Of a stretch of DNA of 64,000 nt, positions 7,761 to 15,077 are shown in pieces (positions within the stretch are counted from its first letter, which is position 1; every line of letters starts with the position of its first letter). A model generated the notes under the pieces. The model had not been told where the DNA came from and did not search any database. It saw nothing but the letters and a program-made list of their open reading frames with translations. The DNA is from CAVRAW01 sp963716135 (GTDB lineage Bacteria > Planctomycetota > Planctomycetia > Pirellulales > JADZDJ01). A program made the position numbers and the translations under genes. The stretch covers positions 868,001 through 932,000 of the forward strand of contig OY970289.1 in assembly GCA_963716135.1 (NCBI GenBank), read 5' to 3'.

Positions 7761-8130
7761 ATAGCCGCGCCATTTACAGCGTCTAACCGCGCAGCAGCTA
7801 ATTGAGAAGCTGAAAGATTGGGATTTTGCAAAGGAAATCGTTTCAAAGGACGGGCTCTCCCAATCGTCCGCGACGTAGTAGCCGCTCAAACGCTCGCCCA
7901 CACTGCCGTGTACCGCGATGAACCTTGATGCAATCGATGTTAAGTGCTTTCGTCGCAACCACTTTTAGCTAACTGGTTGACGCTTCGTTTGCGCACGGCT
8001 AGGTTGAATCTTTCGTAATTTAAACAATCACAGGATGTGGAGGATATCGCTGGCTTCGCGAAGAACCACGCGAATGTCCTCGATTCCGCAAGGATGCGGT
8101 CTTTTTCATGTTGGAGGAAGGAGTCGTACG
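7761..8130. other. Intergenic, nothing recognised
   Basis: I see no gene or clear repeat here. The right end provides the promoter region and a strong ribosome-binding site (GGAGGAAGGAG, 8113-8123) for the DUF3606 gene. Confidence 0.4.
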
Positions 8131-8307
8131 ATGGCTGATGACAAGACGAAAGTCGGAAAACCGGATCGAGATCGCGTAAATGTAAACGAGCCCTACGAAT
8201 TGAACGATTGGGCGAAGAAGTTTGGCGTGTCGCCGGACAAGATCAAAGAAGTCGAGAAGAAAGTCGGTCCGATGGTATCCGATATTAAAAAAGCCCTTGG
8301 CAAATAG
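8131..8307 (+). CDS. DUF3606 domain-containing small protein
   Basis: A protein of 58 residues, MADDKTKVGKPDRDRVNVNE, continuing YELNDWAKKFGVSPDKIKEV. This is the complete DUF3606 pattern (DRxRxNVNExYEVxxWxxKFGVSxxxL), a short soluble domain found as a stand-alone protein in many bacteria. The function is unestablished; the helix-turn-helix-like second half has led to suggestions of nucleic-acid binding, which I cannot support here. GGAGGAAGGAG upstream makes the start certain. Confidence 0.85.
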   Translation: MADDKTKVGKPDRDRVNVNEPYELNDWAKKFGVSPDKIKEVEKKVGPMVSDIKKALGK

Positions 8308-8445
8308 CTCTGAAGACGATCGGAGTGCGAGCTTGCTCGACTGAATCGCGTTACGAGCGAGTGCTGAAGCTAAATCCAGCGCTAGCTTTCAACCGTTAAT
8401 TACTATTAGCGGCTTCGCTCACGCCACATAGTCGCTTGGCGTATC

Positions 8446-8487
8446 AACGCCCGATCCGCACAAACGGCTGATCGGGCGTTTTTTTTA
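8446..8487 (+). terminator. Intrinsic terminator
   Basis: A perfect 10-bp stem AACGCCCGAT/ATCGGGCGTT with a 15-base loop, followed by six or more T residues on the plus strand. It lies about 140 bp after the DUF3606 gene and probably ends that transcript. Confidence 0.85.
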
Positions 8488-8546
8488 TTGCGCCAATGCC
8501 AAGAAAAAAGCTACCGCAGCGGGCTATCGGCGCATGCCGAGGCGCC

Positions 8547-8810
8547 CTACTCCGACTCATCCGACAGGGGCGCATCCGCACTGCGCTGTATACTGCGACC
8601 GACCAGGGCGAGCCAGTCTTTCAGGTCGGCAGCACTGGCCTTGCTAAGCCGTGCAGGCCACTGCAAAACGACACGTCCTTCATCCAGGCTAAGAACGTCC
8701 TCTTTGACGCCGGTTACCGCAGGTCGCCGTGGTGGCTGCGGCAAATGCTGCGGTTGCGCCGTTCCGCGTTCACGATCATCAAATGGTTGGTCTACAAATT
8801 CGACGTTCAT
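8547..8810 (-). CDS. Small conserved hypothetical protein
   Basis: A protein of 87 residues starting MNVEFVDQPFDDRERG. The C-terminal half, LDEGRVVLQWPARLSKASAA, then DLKDWLALVGRSI, is a motif I recall from short bacterial proteins whose C-terminus reads VVLQWPxxLSxxSxxDLxDWL. Composition is far more protein-like than the overlapping plus-strand readings. An alternative TTG start lies two codons upstream. It converges on the terminator at 8446-8487. No function is known to me. Confidence 0.65.
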   Translation of the reverse strand: MNVEFVDQPFDDRERGTAQPQHLPQPPRRPAVTGVKEDVLSLDEGRVVLQWPARLSKASAADLKDWLALVGRSIQRSADAPLSDESE

Positions 8811-8932
8811 AGTCAAACGTTGGCGATTTTATCAGTTGATATTCGCCCGTCAATTAGCCGAGAATGCGGGTCTATTAGAAGGGGTGTGCAGCTTTACCAT
8901 GCTCGGTTTTCCAACTATCGTTTTGCGCAGAT

Positions 8933-10060
8933 ATGTCTGAATCGCCCGGCGATCATCTAATCTCAATTCCGCCGGCTGCTTTAGACGCAGCGAACGACAA
9001 CGGCGTGCACCCATTTGTCTGGGCGTTCGCAGGGTGCGGTGCGATCGGTGTCGTACTTCTAATCATCAGCATATTGCTATGGCCGACCTCAGGGCAAGAC
9101 ATATCGGATACGACTAGGCTCCTTGAGACTAGCAACGTCGCCGATAATTCTGCGCCTAAGCAAGAGCGATCGAAACCGGAACTTCGGACGACAGCACAAT
9201 CGTTCGCGAAGGGATCGCGTTCGCCGGACAACCGCACCGCCACCAATATTGTGATTCTTGTTGTATTGTGCGTGTGGATCGGTTTGCCGATGGGATCCAG
9301 CTTCTTGCGAAACCGTGCCGCGCGAAAAAGCTCTTTGAAACGATCCATTTTGCCTTGCTTACATGGAGTGGCCGGCGCACTTGCCGATTCAAGTAAATGT
9401 GCGGAATGCACAAGTGAAGTAGCGGCCGGACTAGTGATTAAGCGCGAACAGGTCCAGACGGAACAACAGCGCGTAGAAAACGAGCGTCAGCGGGCGTATC
9501 ACGCCTGGCTTGAGCAAGTTCGTTTGCCAGCCTACCTCCTGGCAATGGACCCGCGCCAATTCGAGATACTTGTTTGTAGGCTTTTTGGTCAGATGGGTTA
9601 CCAAGTCGAATCTACACCGTACATCGGCGATGGTGGTGCCGACGGATATCTTTACAAGGACGGTCAAAAAATTGTTATCCAGTCAAAGCGAGTGAAAGGT
9701 AAAGTTGGCGAACCAATACTACGCGATCTGTATGGAACGATGCTACATTCAAAGTCACACTCTGCGATAGTCGTCACCACCGGCACCATTAGCTATCAGG
9801 CCAGGAAATGGGCCGACGATAAACCAATTCGATTTATAGAGATACAAGAATTGACCACACTTCTTGAGTCGCATTTTGCGGTCTCGACATTAATACCGCC
9901 AGATTTCGCTCCCGCACATTCAGAAGAAGATTTCTGTCCGAAATGCAACAAACCATTGCGGCGCGTGCGCGGCCGCCGTGGTACTTTTATCGGATGCACA
10001 GGATACCCATCATGTCGCTACACGCGACAAATCGCGGCCCGTGGAAACGCGGCCTCTTAA
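8933..10060 (+). CDS. Membrane-anchored Mrr-like restriction endonuclease with C-terminal zinc ribbon
   Basis: A protein of 375 residues. Two membrane segments lie at about residues 27-49 (VWAFAGCGAIGVVLLIISILLW) and 105-121 (IVILVVLCVWIGLPMG). A charged coiled-coil linker follows (about 170-195, REQVQTEQQRVENERQR). The Mrr_cat nuclease domain occupies about 205-300: DPRQFEILVCRLFGQMGY, GDGGADGYLY with the metal-binding Asp, and IVIQSKR, the QxK form of the PD-(D/E)XK site. The tail carries CPKCNKPLRRVRG...GCTGYPSCRY, a topoisomerase-type zinc ribbon (four Cys). Mrr-type enzymes cut modified DNA. Placing the enzyme at the membrane with a DNA-binding ribbon suggests screening of incoming DNA, which is inference. 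Confidence 0.85.
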   Translation: MSESPGDHLISIPPAALDAANDNGVHPFVWAFAGCGAIGVVLLIISILLWPTSGQDISDTTRLLETSNVADNSAPKQERSKPELRTTAQSFAKGSRSPDNRTATNIVILVVLCVWIGLPMGSSFLRNRAARKSSLKRSILPCLHGVAGALADSSKCAECTSEVAAGLVIKREQVQTEQQRVENERQRAYHAWLEQVRLPAYLLAMDPRQFEILVCRLFGQMGYQVESTPYIGDGGADGYLYKDGQKIVIQSKRVKGKVGEPILRDLYGTMLHSKSHSAIVVTTGTISYQARKWADDKPIRFIEIQELTTLLESHFAVSTLIPPDFAPAHSEEDFCPKCNKPLRRVRGRRGTFIGCTGYPSCRYTRQIAARGNAAS

Positions 10061-10320
10061 TTATCGTGTCCGGAGTATAGACTCACATCCTCCCCTTTAC
10101 CCCGTGCACATTCTGACCCGCGACCGTGCACCGGCCTACTCCGAGACGACGGGCTTACCTATTTTCCTGAAATAGTTCTGCGCGAGTAACTCCCGCTATC
10201 GTGCAGCGACCTTTTGTCAGACGACGGGCCTGCCGATTCTCTTGGAAGAGGTGACCGCGAGTAATCCAAGGGAAGCCCGCCGTGGGCCATCCGTGGCCGC
10301 GCGGGGGCATGACTCGATCA
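10061..10320. other. Intergenic holding two tandem copies of repeat family A
   Basis: No gene is seen. The segment is mainly made of the two repeat copies at 10123-10193 and 10199-10267. Short readings across the repeats on either strand have no support. Confidence 0.5.
10123..10267. repeat. Dispersed repeat family A, copies 2 and 3 in tandem
   Basis: Copy 2 (10123-10193) shares CCGTGCACCGGCCTACT and GAGACGACGGGC with the copy at 3951. Copy 3 (10199-10267) is diverged but keeps CGTGCAGCGACC, AGACGACGGGC and TGCCGATT. Copies 2 and 3 also share the following segment ending GCGAGTAA(C/T)CC. Unit length is about 76 bp. No coding function is supported. Confidence 0.65.
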
Positions 10321-10491
10321 TTACCGAAGAAAGCAAGAGCAGATACCGACAATCACCACCCCAGCGATTAAGCTGCCGGTAATGAACCACACGACGAGTA
10401 CCGCCACCGCTACGATGATGGAGCCACCGAGCTCCCGGTCCTGTCGCTCACGCCGTCCGATGTGATGTACTTCGATCTCTCGTCCGCGCAT
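10321..10491 (-). CDS. Small single-pass membrane protein
   Basis: A protein of 56 residues. It has a charged N-terminus, MRGREIEVHHIGRRERQDRE, followed by a long hydrophobic segment LGGSIIVAVAVLVVWFITGS that continues to residue 54 and ends CSCFLR. AAGGAG six bases upstream of the ATG gives strong start evidence. Basic residues before the helix predict the N-terminus inside. No family is recognised. It is too short for most gene finders but has all the marks of a real gene. Confidence 0.7.
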   Translation of the reverse strand: MRGREIEVHHIGRRERQDRELGGSIIVAVAVLVVWFITGSLIAGVVIVGICSCFLR

Positions 10492-10947
10492 ATGCAACTC
10501 CTTTGACTAGTCCGAGAAGTCGCCACGCGCAGATCGCCAGGCGACCCCGGAGGGTTCACCTGACCGCGTGGTTGGGCGCCATGGCCGCGAGTCAGCAGAG
10601 TTGTAAAAGGTGGTTCAATCCGGCGCTAGGCGTCCGATACAGATAGTGTGTTTGTCGCCGGCGACACCACTGCCAGATATCCTAGGGCGATGCCGTGGTC
10701 CGGTCCAGCCCCTACCAATATTTATGCATCTATGTGTGTTTAAAGGAGCCAGAGCAGAAGTGTGGACGTGTTTGAATCACCGCTCAACGGCAATAGTTGT
10801 ATTGAATCGGAGTTTTCCTGAAACTCCGTATCTCGTAAATCAATGAACGCCCGCACAATCTTGTAAGGCTTGCCTCCCGCAATTTCAAATTTTGGTATGA
10901 GGCTCAGCACTTCGCTGGGCCTTTTCCCATTATCTGGAGTTCGAACC
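10492..10947. other. Intergenic with a hairpin and a weak terminator
   Basis: I see no gene. A perfect 8-bp hairpin CGGAGTTT-TCCTG-AAACTCCG lies at 10808-10828. A second stem (GGCTCAGC/GCTGGGCC) lies at 10901-10921, is followed by TTTT, and may be a weak plus-strand terminator or leader structure 22 bp before the gene at 10948. Confidence 0.5.
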
Positions 10948-11286
10948 ATGGCACGCAGCAACAAAACACCGGCACTGCCGAATTTCCGCGTGATTCAATT
11001 GACCGAGAGCGAACGCAATGTCTTCAAACAGCATCGAGAAAACGCTGGGCTGAATAGTGAAAATGCAATTGCAGCGGCTGTGCAGGACCGCCTGCCCAAG
11101 CTGATGGACGCACTGACGACACTTGGCATCCAAAAGCAGGAAGGGAAGAGGCGCCCAGCACGCTTACCAATCAGTGACGCCACACTCGCTTTGCTGCATA
11201 AGGCCAGCAACGCCACGGCACTGCCAATGGTAACGATCCTGCGAGTGTGCCTAGCGACCAAGCCTAGCCAGCGGAGGAAGCGATGA
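10948..11286 (+). CDS. Hypothetical protein, possibly DNA-binding
   Basis: A protein of 112 residues starting MARSNKTPALPNFRVIQL, with TGGAG upstream. It is mostly helical and basic (KQEGKRRPARLP, C-terminal KPSQRRKR). Two similar helix-turn-helix-like segments are visible, TESERNVFKQHRENAGLN and SDATLALLHKASNATALP. These loosely resemble RHH or plasmid copy-control proteins, but I cannot assign a family. It converges on the GIY-YIG gene. Confidence 0.5.
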   Translation: MARSNKTPALPNFRVIQLTESERNVFKQHRENAGLNSENAIAAAVQDRLPKLMDALTTLGIQKQEGKRRPARLPISDATLALLHKASNATALPMVTILRVCLATKPSQRRKR

Positions 11287-11370
11287 AGTTCTCCCTTGGT
11301 CGCTCAGGCACCCTAAGCGGATTCCGACTTCGGTTTGACCAGCTCCCCACGTCTGCCGTAGCCACAGGTA

Positions 11371-12565
11371 CTATTGCACTTGAGTAAGACTTGCCGTTTT
11401 CGGATCGTATCGGAAGTTGCCAATCGTACCTTCCTTGAGTTTTTGAATCGCTTCGTCGATCACTGGAAGTGGAACGAGAAACCACTCCCTGGGTTCCACG
11501 TGTGATCCGAAGCGATCCTTCAAATCCAGATCTAAACAGGCTCTGCAGAAAAATTTCTGTAGTAATGCTTCGAAAGCTCTCCGGTTGACATTCGCCAGCT
11601 TGTATGTCGCGACGATTTCCACGTCGGCGAGAAGATAGGTCGGGTCTTTCCTCGCATTGGCAACTCGGCTTTTCACGTCACCGCCGGTCACGCCGATCTT
11701 GTGAATGACATCCCTGTGCTCAACAACATACGGATGCTCCGACTTACTCCTCAGCACATAAATGTAACCGGTTGGCAAGTCACCCTCTTCTTCACTTTCG
11801 GAGAAAAGAGGGCCGAAACCTGGCTCAGTAATACGGCGGCTTGTTTTATCCTCGTACAAAGCGCGCTGCAATGAACGAAGGAGAGGGTCACTTTCCGTTC
11901 CGTTGTCGTAAACGACTCTGAGCCGCCGGTTCGGGCGATCGTATTCACTGACGAATCGCTCGCCCAAATCAGCAACCATCACTTTCTGCCCTTCGAGGAT
12001 AAAGAGGTCACCTTTTTTGATATCCGTATATCCTCCATACTTGACTGTTCGTCGCTCGCCCATTTCTAATTCATGCTGCACTCTTTCAAAAATGCGTTTG
12101 AATTCATCAAAGTTCTTACAGGGAGCCCGCTTTGCGATTTCCTCTGCAGCCCTGATCTCGGCGCGAACGGACATGAACAAGGTTGATGACATCGTTTTCC
12201 GGAGATTCGTCCACCCCAAGGGATTCGAGCAGTTCTTCGTCGCTGGCTTCGTCTTCAGCAAGATGTGCGCCGGCATGAATTCCAGCGCTTAAGAGCCCGC
12301 GCGTATCGATGTCCTTCAAAACATTGCGGCACTCCTCAGATTCCCTCATTCGATCCAATCTCACAGCGTAGAGCCGCTCAAAGATATCTCGATTCTCACC
12401 ATGCTCGGGCGCACGTCCGTGTTCCTCCACGAACCGCTCGATCTCCTCAAATCCCGCGATAATTCGTTCCTCCCTGGCGGAGCGACCCCCAGTTGCGGTA
12501 GGGGCTGTGTCCACGCCCAATTCGCCTAGCAACTGCCGGTCGTCGTCCGTGATGCGCTCAGGCAT
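11371..12565 (-). pseudogene. GIY-YIG nuclease family protein, frameshifted (fourth gene of the methyltransferase operon)
   Basis: Two overlapping frames make one protein of about 397 residues. The N-terminal frame starts MPERITDDDRQLLGELGVD at 12565 and reads IIAGFEEIERFVEEHGRAP. Near 12170 it shifts at VHVRSR/AEIRAAEEIAKRAPC. The C-terminal frame carries the GIY-YIG core, GYIYVLRSKSEHP, HKIGVTGGDVKSRV, and a downstream Glu in FEALLQKFF. It ends in a conserved DRFGSHVEPREWFLVPL. I recall intact single-gene homologues with this architecture beside a helicase and a methyltransferase. GIY-YIG enzymes nick or cut DNA, so this would be the nuclease of the module. Its start overlaps the helicase stop by 8 bp. 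One indel breaks it; this may be a sequencing error. Confidence 0.8.
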
Positions 12566-14759
12566 TTTCGTCTTCCTTCACTTTGCGCTGCAAGAAGGCA
12601 ATGCCCTCAGCCATTCGCTTCTCCCACGGATCGACGGCGGTTAGAGATGGCAATCGTCCCCTTTCTTCCTTGAATCGTAAGGCGCGTTTCGCCAGGTCAC
12701 GCGCTTCGTCCAGTGTCATGCTTACCCGCCGGGCCGCAATCACCTCCGCGACATGTCGGAGTCGCTCCTCACTCATCGATTTAGCTAGGATCGCATACGC
12801 TTCGCCAAAGGGATTCTTGCGATCGATCAGGTCGATGTCGAGCTCTGTCACCGATAATGCAAACTTCCGCACTCCATCGATGAGCAGCGTGTTCTGAATA
12901 TTTTCAACGCCGCCTTCGGTTAGCAACTTCTTGCCTTGCTGAACAACATTTAGGGCCGCGATAGCGTGCTGGCGGACCGCTTCCTGATCTTCTTCGGCCA
13001 AGTTCGGGAACTTCTCTTTCACGATTTTGCCCATCCGGACCTGGGTCAGTTCTTCCGGGACTAGTTCCTTGTCGAATATTCCACACTCAACCAGCTGTTT
13101 GTCCTGTACAAATGCGGCGATCAGTTCGTTTAGGTCCTCGCGGCAAATGCGTTCGGCCTCTGGGCTTTTCGGTTCTGAAAGCCCCTTGATTTCCAGTTCG
13201 ATGAGACCAGTCTCTGGATTGACGCCTACGTTGCATTTTTCCGGATCGTAGCCACCCTCTCCGTAATTAAGCCCGGGCGTCGGTCCGTTATTCGGATTCT
13301 TCGGTCGGAACTCGAAGCGCGGCGCCAGCACTTGCTCCATCAGCAGGCTCGCGGCAATGGCCTTGACCGTGTCGTTCACCGCTTCAGTGACGGCGTCCTC
13401 GGAAGCGTCCGGCTCGGCGATAAGGTTTGTAAACCGAGCCCGAGTTTTGCCGGGCGCGTCGCGGGTGGCGCGGCCGATGATCTGGACAATCTCTGTGAGG
13501 CTCGATCGATATCCAACCGTGAGGGCATGTTCGCACCAGATCCAGTTAAAGCCCTCTTTCGCCATGCCCAGCGCGATGATGATATCAACGTGATCGCGAT
13601 TATTGTTCTGTGCTGGGTCTTTCAGTGCGGCCGATACTTTCTCGCGCTTCGCTGGATCGTCGTCTACCAGATCGGCGATTTTAAGTACGTTTCCGTCGGC
13701 GGTTCTCACTAGTTGGAAACCCGTCGTCGATTCGGCGCCCTCCCACTGGCCCAGTTCCTCAATGATGTGCTCCACCTCGCGGATTTTGTCCTTGGTGCTC
13801 TCGCGGGAATTGACGTTGGGAATGTGCAGAATCGTCTTCTCTGTTGGGTCCAGCACCTTCAAGATTTCCTCTGTGTAGTTTCCAGCGTAAAAATAGTAGC
13901 CGAGATCGAGCTGCTTGAGGTATTCGTAGCCATTGAGTTGCTCGTAATATGTATAAGTGACGGTTTCGAACTTCGCCTCGTCATCCGGATGCAGCACAGC
14001 CTCGGCGTCGCCGCGGAAGTACGAGCCGGTCATCGCTACGATATGCACCTTGTCGCGCGCCATGAACTGCCGCACATGATCGCCAAGCCGGCTGTCGGGA
14101 TTAGCCGATACGTGGTGAAACTCGTCCACCGCGATTAGGCGATCGTCGAACGCTTCCACTCCGAACTTCTCCACTGCGAAGCGGGATGTGGCATGGGTGC
14201 AAACAAGTACCTTATCTGTGCTTCCGAGAAACTTTTTCACGGCGTCCACTTTGCCGCCGTTGTCGGTGCCCGGGGCGTCACAAAGGTTCCATTTTGGCTC
14301 CACTTTCCAGTCGGCCCAGAAGCCGAACTTGCTCAGGGGCTCATCGTGGAAGCTGGCGCCAATGGTTTTTTCAGGCACGACGATGATGGCCTGCTTAAGC
14401 TTCTGGTTTTGCAGCTTATCCAGAGCGATGAACATTAATGCCCGGCTTTTGCCCGAGGCCGGTGGTGATTTGATGAGTAAGTACTGCTCGCCGCGCTTCT
14501 GCCAGGCGCGCTCCTGCATCGGCCGCATTCCCAGCGGGTTCGATTTGGTCGAACTTCCATCATGGGCGTACTTGAAGGAAACAGAGGGAATGGAGGGATG
14601 GTGATTCTGGGGCGCGGCACGGGACTTTTCTGCACGTTCCAGCCGTTCATGGTGGCGCGCGATCAGATCGGGCAGTTCTTTCGCGACCTGCTCGCGGATC
14701 TTATCGTACTTTTCGGCTTCCTCTGGCGTCAGCTTTTGGTCACGGGTGATGCGTTTCAT
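12558..14759 (-). CDS. DEAD/DEAH-box (SF2) helicase
   Basis: A protein of 733 residues. Motif I is KSPPASGKSRA at about 97-107, motif II VDEFHH at 211-216 and motif III MTGS near 241. A second RecA-like domain has IALGMAKEGFNW and motif VI QIIGRATRD. The long C-terminal part is helical and unassigned. Such helicases translocate on DNA using ATP, as in type I, III and ISP restriction systems. The ATG overlaps the stop of the upstream small gene (ATGA) and its own stop overlaps the GIY-YIG start, so the genes are translationally coupled. It is probably the motor of a restriction-like complex with the methyltransferase. Confidence 0.88.
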   Translation of the reverse strand: MKRITRDQKLTPEEAEKYDKIREQVAKELPDLIARHHERLERAEKSRAAPQNHHPSIPSVSFKYAHDGSSTKSNPLGMRPMQERAWQKRGEQYLLIKSPPASGKSRALMFIALDKLQNQKLKQAIIVVPEKTIGASFHDEPLSKFGFWADWKVEPKWNLCDAPGTDNGGKVDAVKKFLGSTDKVLVCTHATSRFAVEKFGVEAFDDRLIAVDEFHHVSANPDSRLGDHVRQFMARDKVHIVAMTGSYFRGDAEAVLHPDDEAKFETVTYTYYEQLNGYEYLKQLDLGYYFYAGNYTEEILKVLDPTEKTILHIPNVNSRESTKDKIREVEHIIEELGQWEGAESTTGFQLVRTADGNVLKIADLVDDDPAKREKVSAALKDPAQNNNRDHVDIIIALGMAKEGFNWIWCEHALTVGYRSSLTEIVQIIGRATRDAPGKTRARFTNLIAEPDASEDAVTEAVNDTVKAIAASLLMEQVLAPRFEFRPKNPNNGPTPGLNYGEGGYDPEKCNVGVNPETGLIELEIKGLSEPKSPEAERICREDLNELIAAFVQDKQLVECGIFDKELVPEELTQVRMGKIVKEKFPNLAEEDQEAVRQHAIAALNVVQQGKKLLTEGGVENIQNTLLIDGVRKFALSVTELDIDLIDRKNPFGEAYAILAKSMSEERLRHVAEVIAARRVSMTLDEARDLAKRALRFKEERGRLPSLTAVDPWEKRMAEGIAFLQRKVKEDENA

Positions 14760-15022
14760 GATCGATTCCTACTGGGTACTTCGAAGGCCGTGATCGGGTA
14801 AGCAGTATCTGCATCAATCTCTTCGTACACTACCATCAAGTGACGGCCCGTGCTGGTATCACCAAAGACAACGGGGCGGTCCGAAGATCGACTAATGTCC
14901 CTATCCGTTGGGTTCTGCAACACCTCTTCGACCTCTTCCTTCTTCACATCATGCTCAGCACAGTGCTGTACATTCCCATCGAGGTCATCGTCCAAGTCCC
15001 ACCAGATGGAGAGGAAGGCCAT
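14756..15022 (-). CDS. DUF4258/BrnT-like small protein
   Basis: A protein of 88 residues: MAFLSIWWDLDDDLDGNVQH, with AEHDVKKEEVEEVL, FGDTSTGRHLMVVYEE and a terminal ITAFEVP. This is the BrnT/DUF4258 fold, related to RelE-like ribonuclease toxins. No BrnA-type antitoxin lies beside it; it sits instead between a DNA methyltransferase and a helicase, overlapping the helicase start. GAGG precedes the ATG. It could be a fixed component of the restriction-like module or a toxin guarding it. The former is favoured because I recall the same gene order elsewhere. Confidence 0.7.
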   Translation of the reverse strand: MAFLSIWWDLDDDLDGNVQHCAEHDVKKEEVEEVLQNPTDRDISRSSDRPVVFGDTSTGRHLMVVYEEIDADTAYPITAFEVPSRNRS

Positions 15023-15077
15023 TAGCCGGTCCTCGCATCTATGTACATTATATCAATGGTTGCACGATTCAGATCGC

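Noticed and set aside
8488..8960. Two plus-strand open frames opposite the small gene at 8547-8810
   Set aside because: They start at the terminator hairpin with no ribosome-binding site and have shadow-like composition; the minus-strand protein has a recognisable motif.
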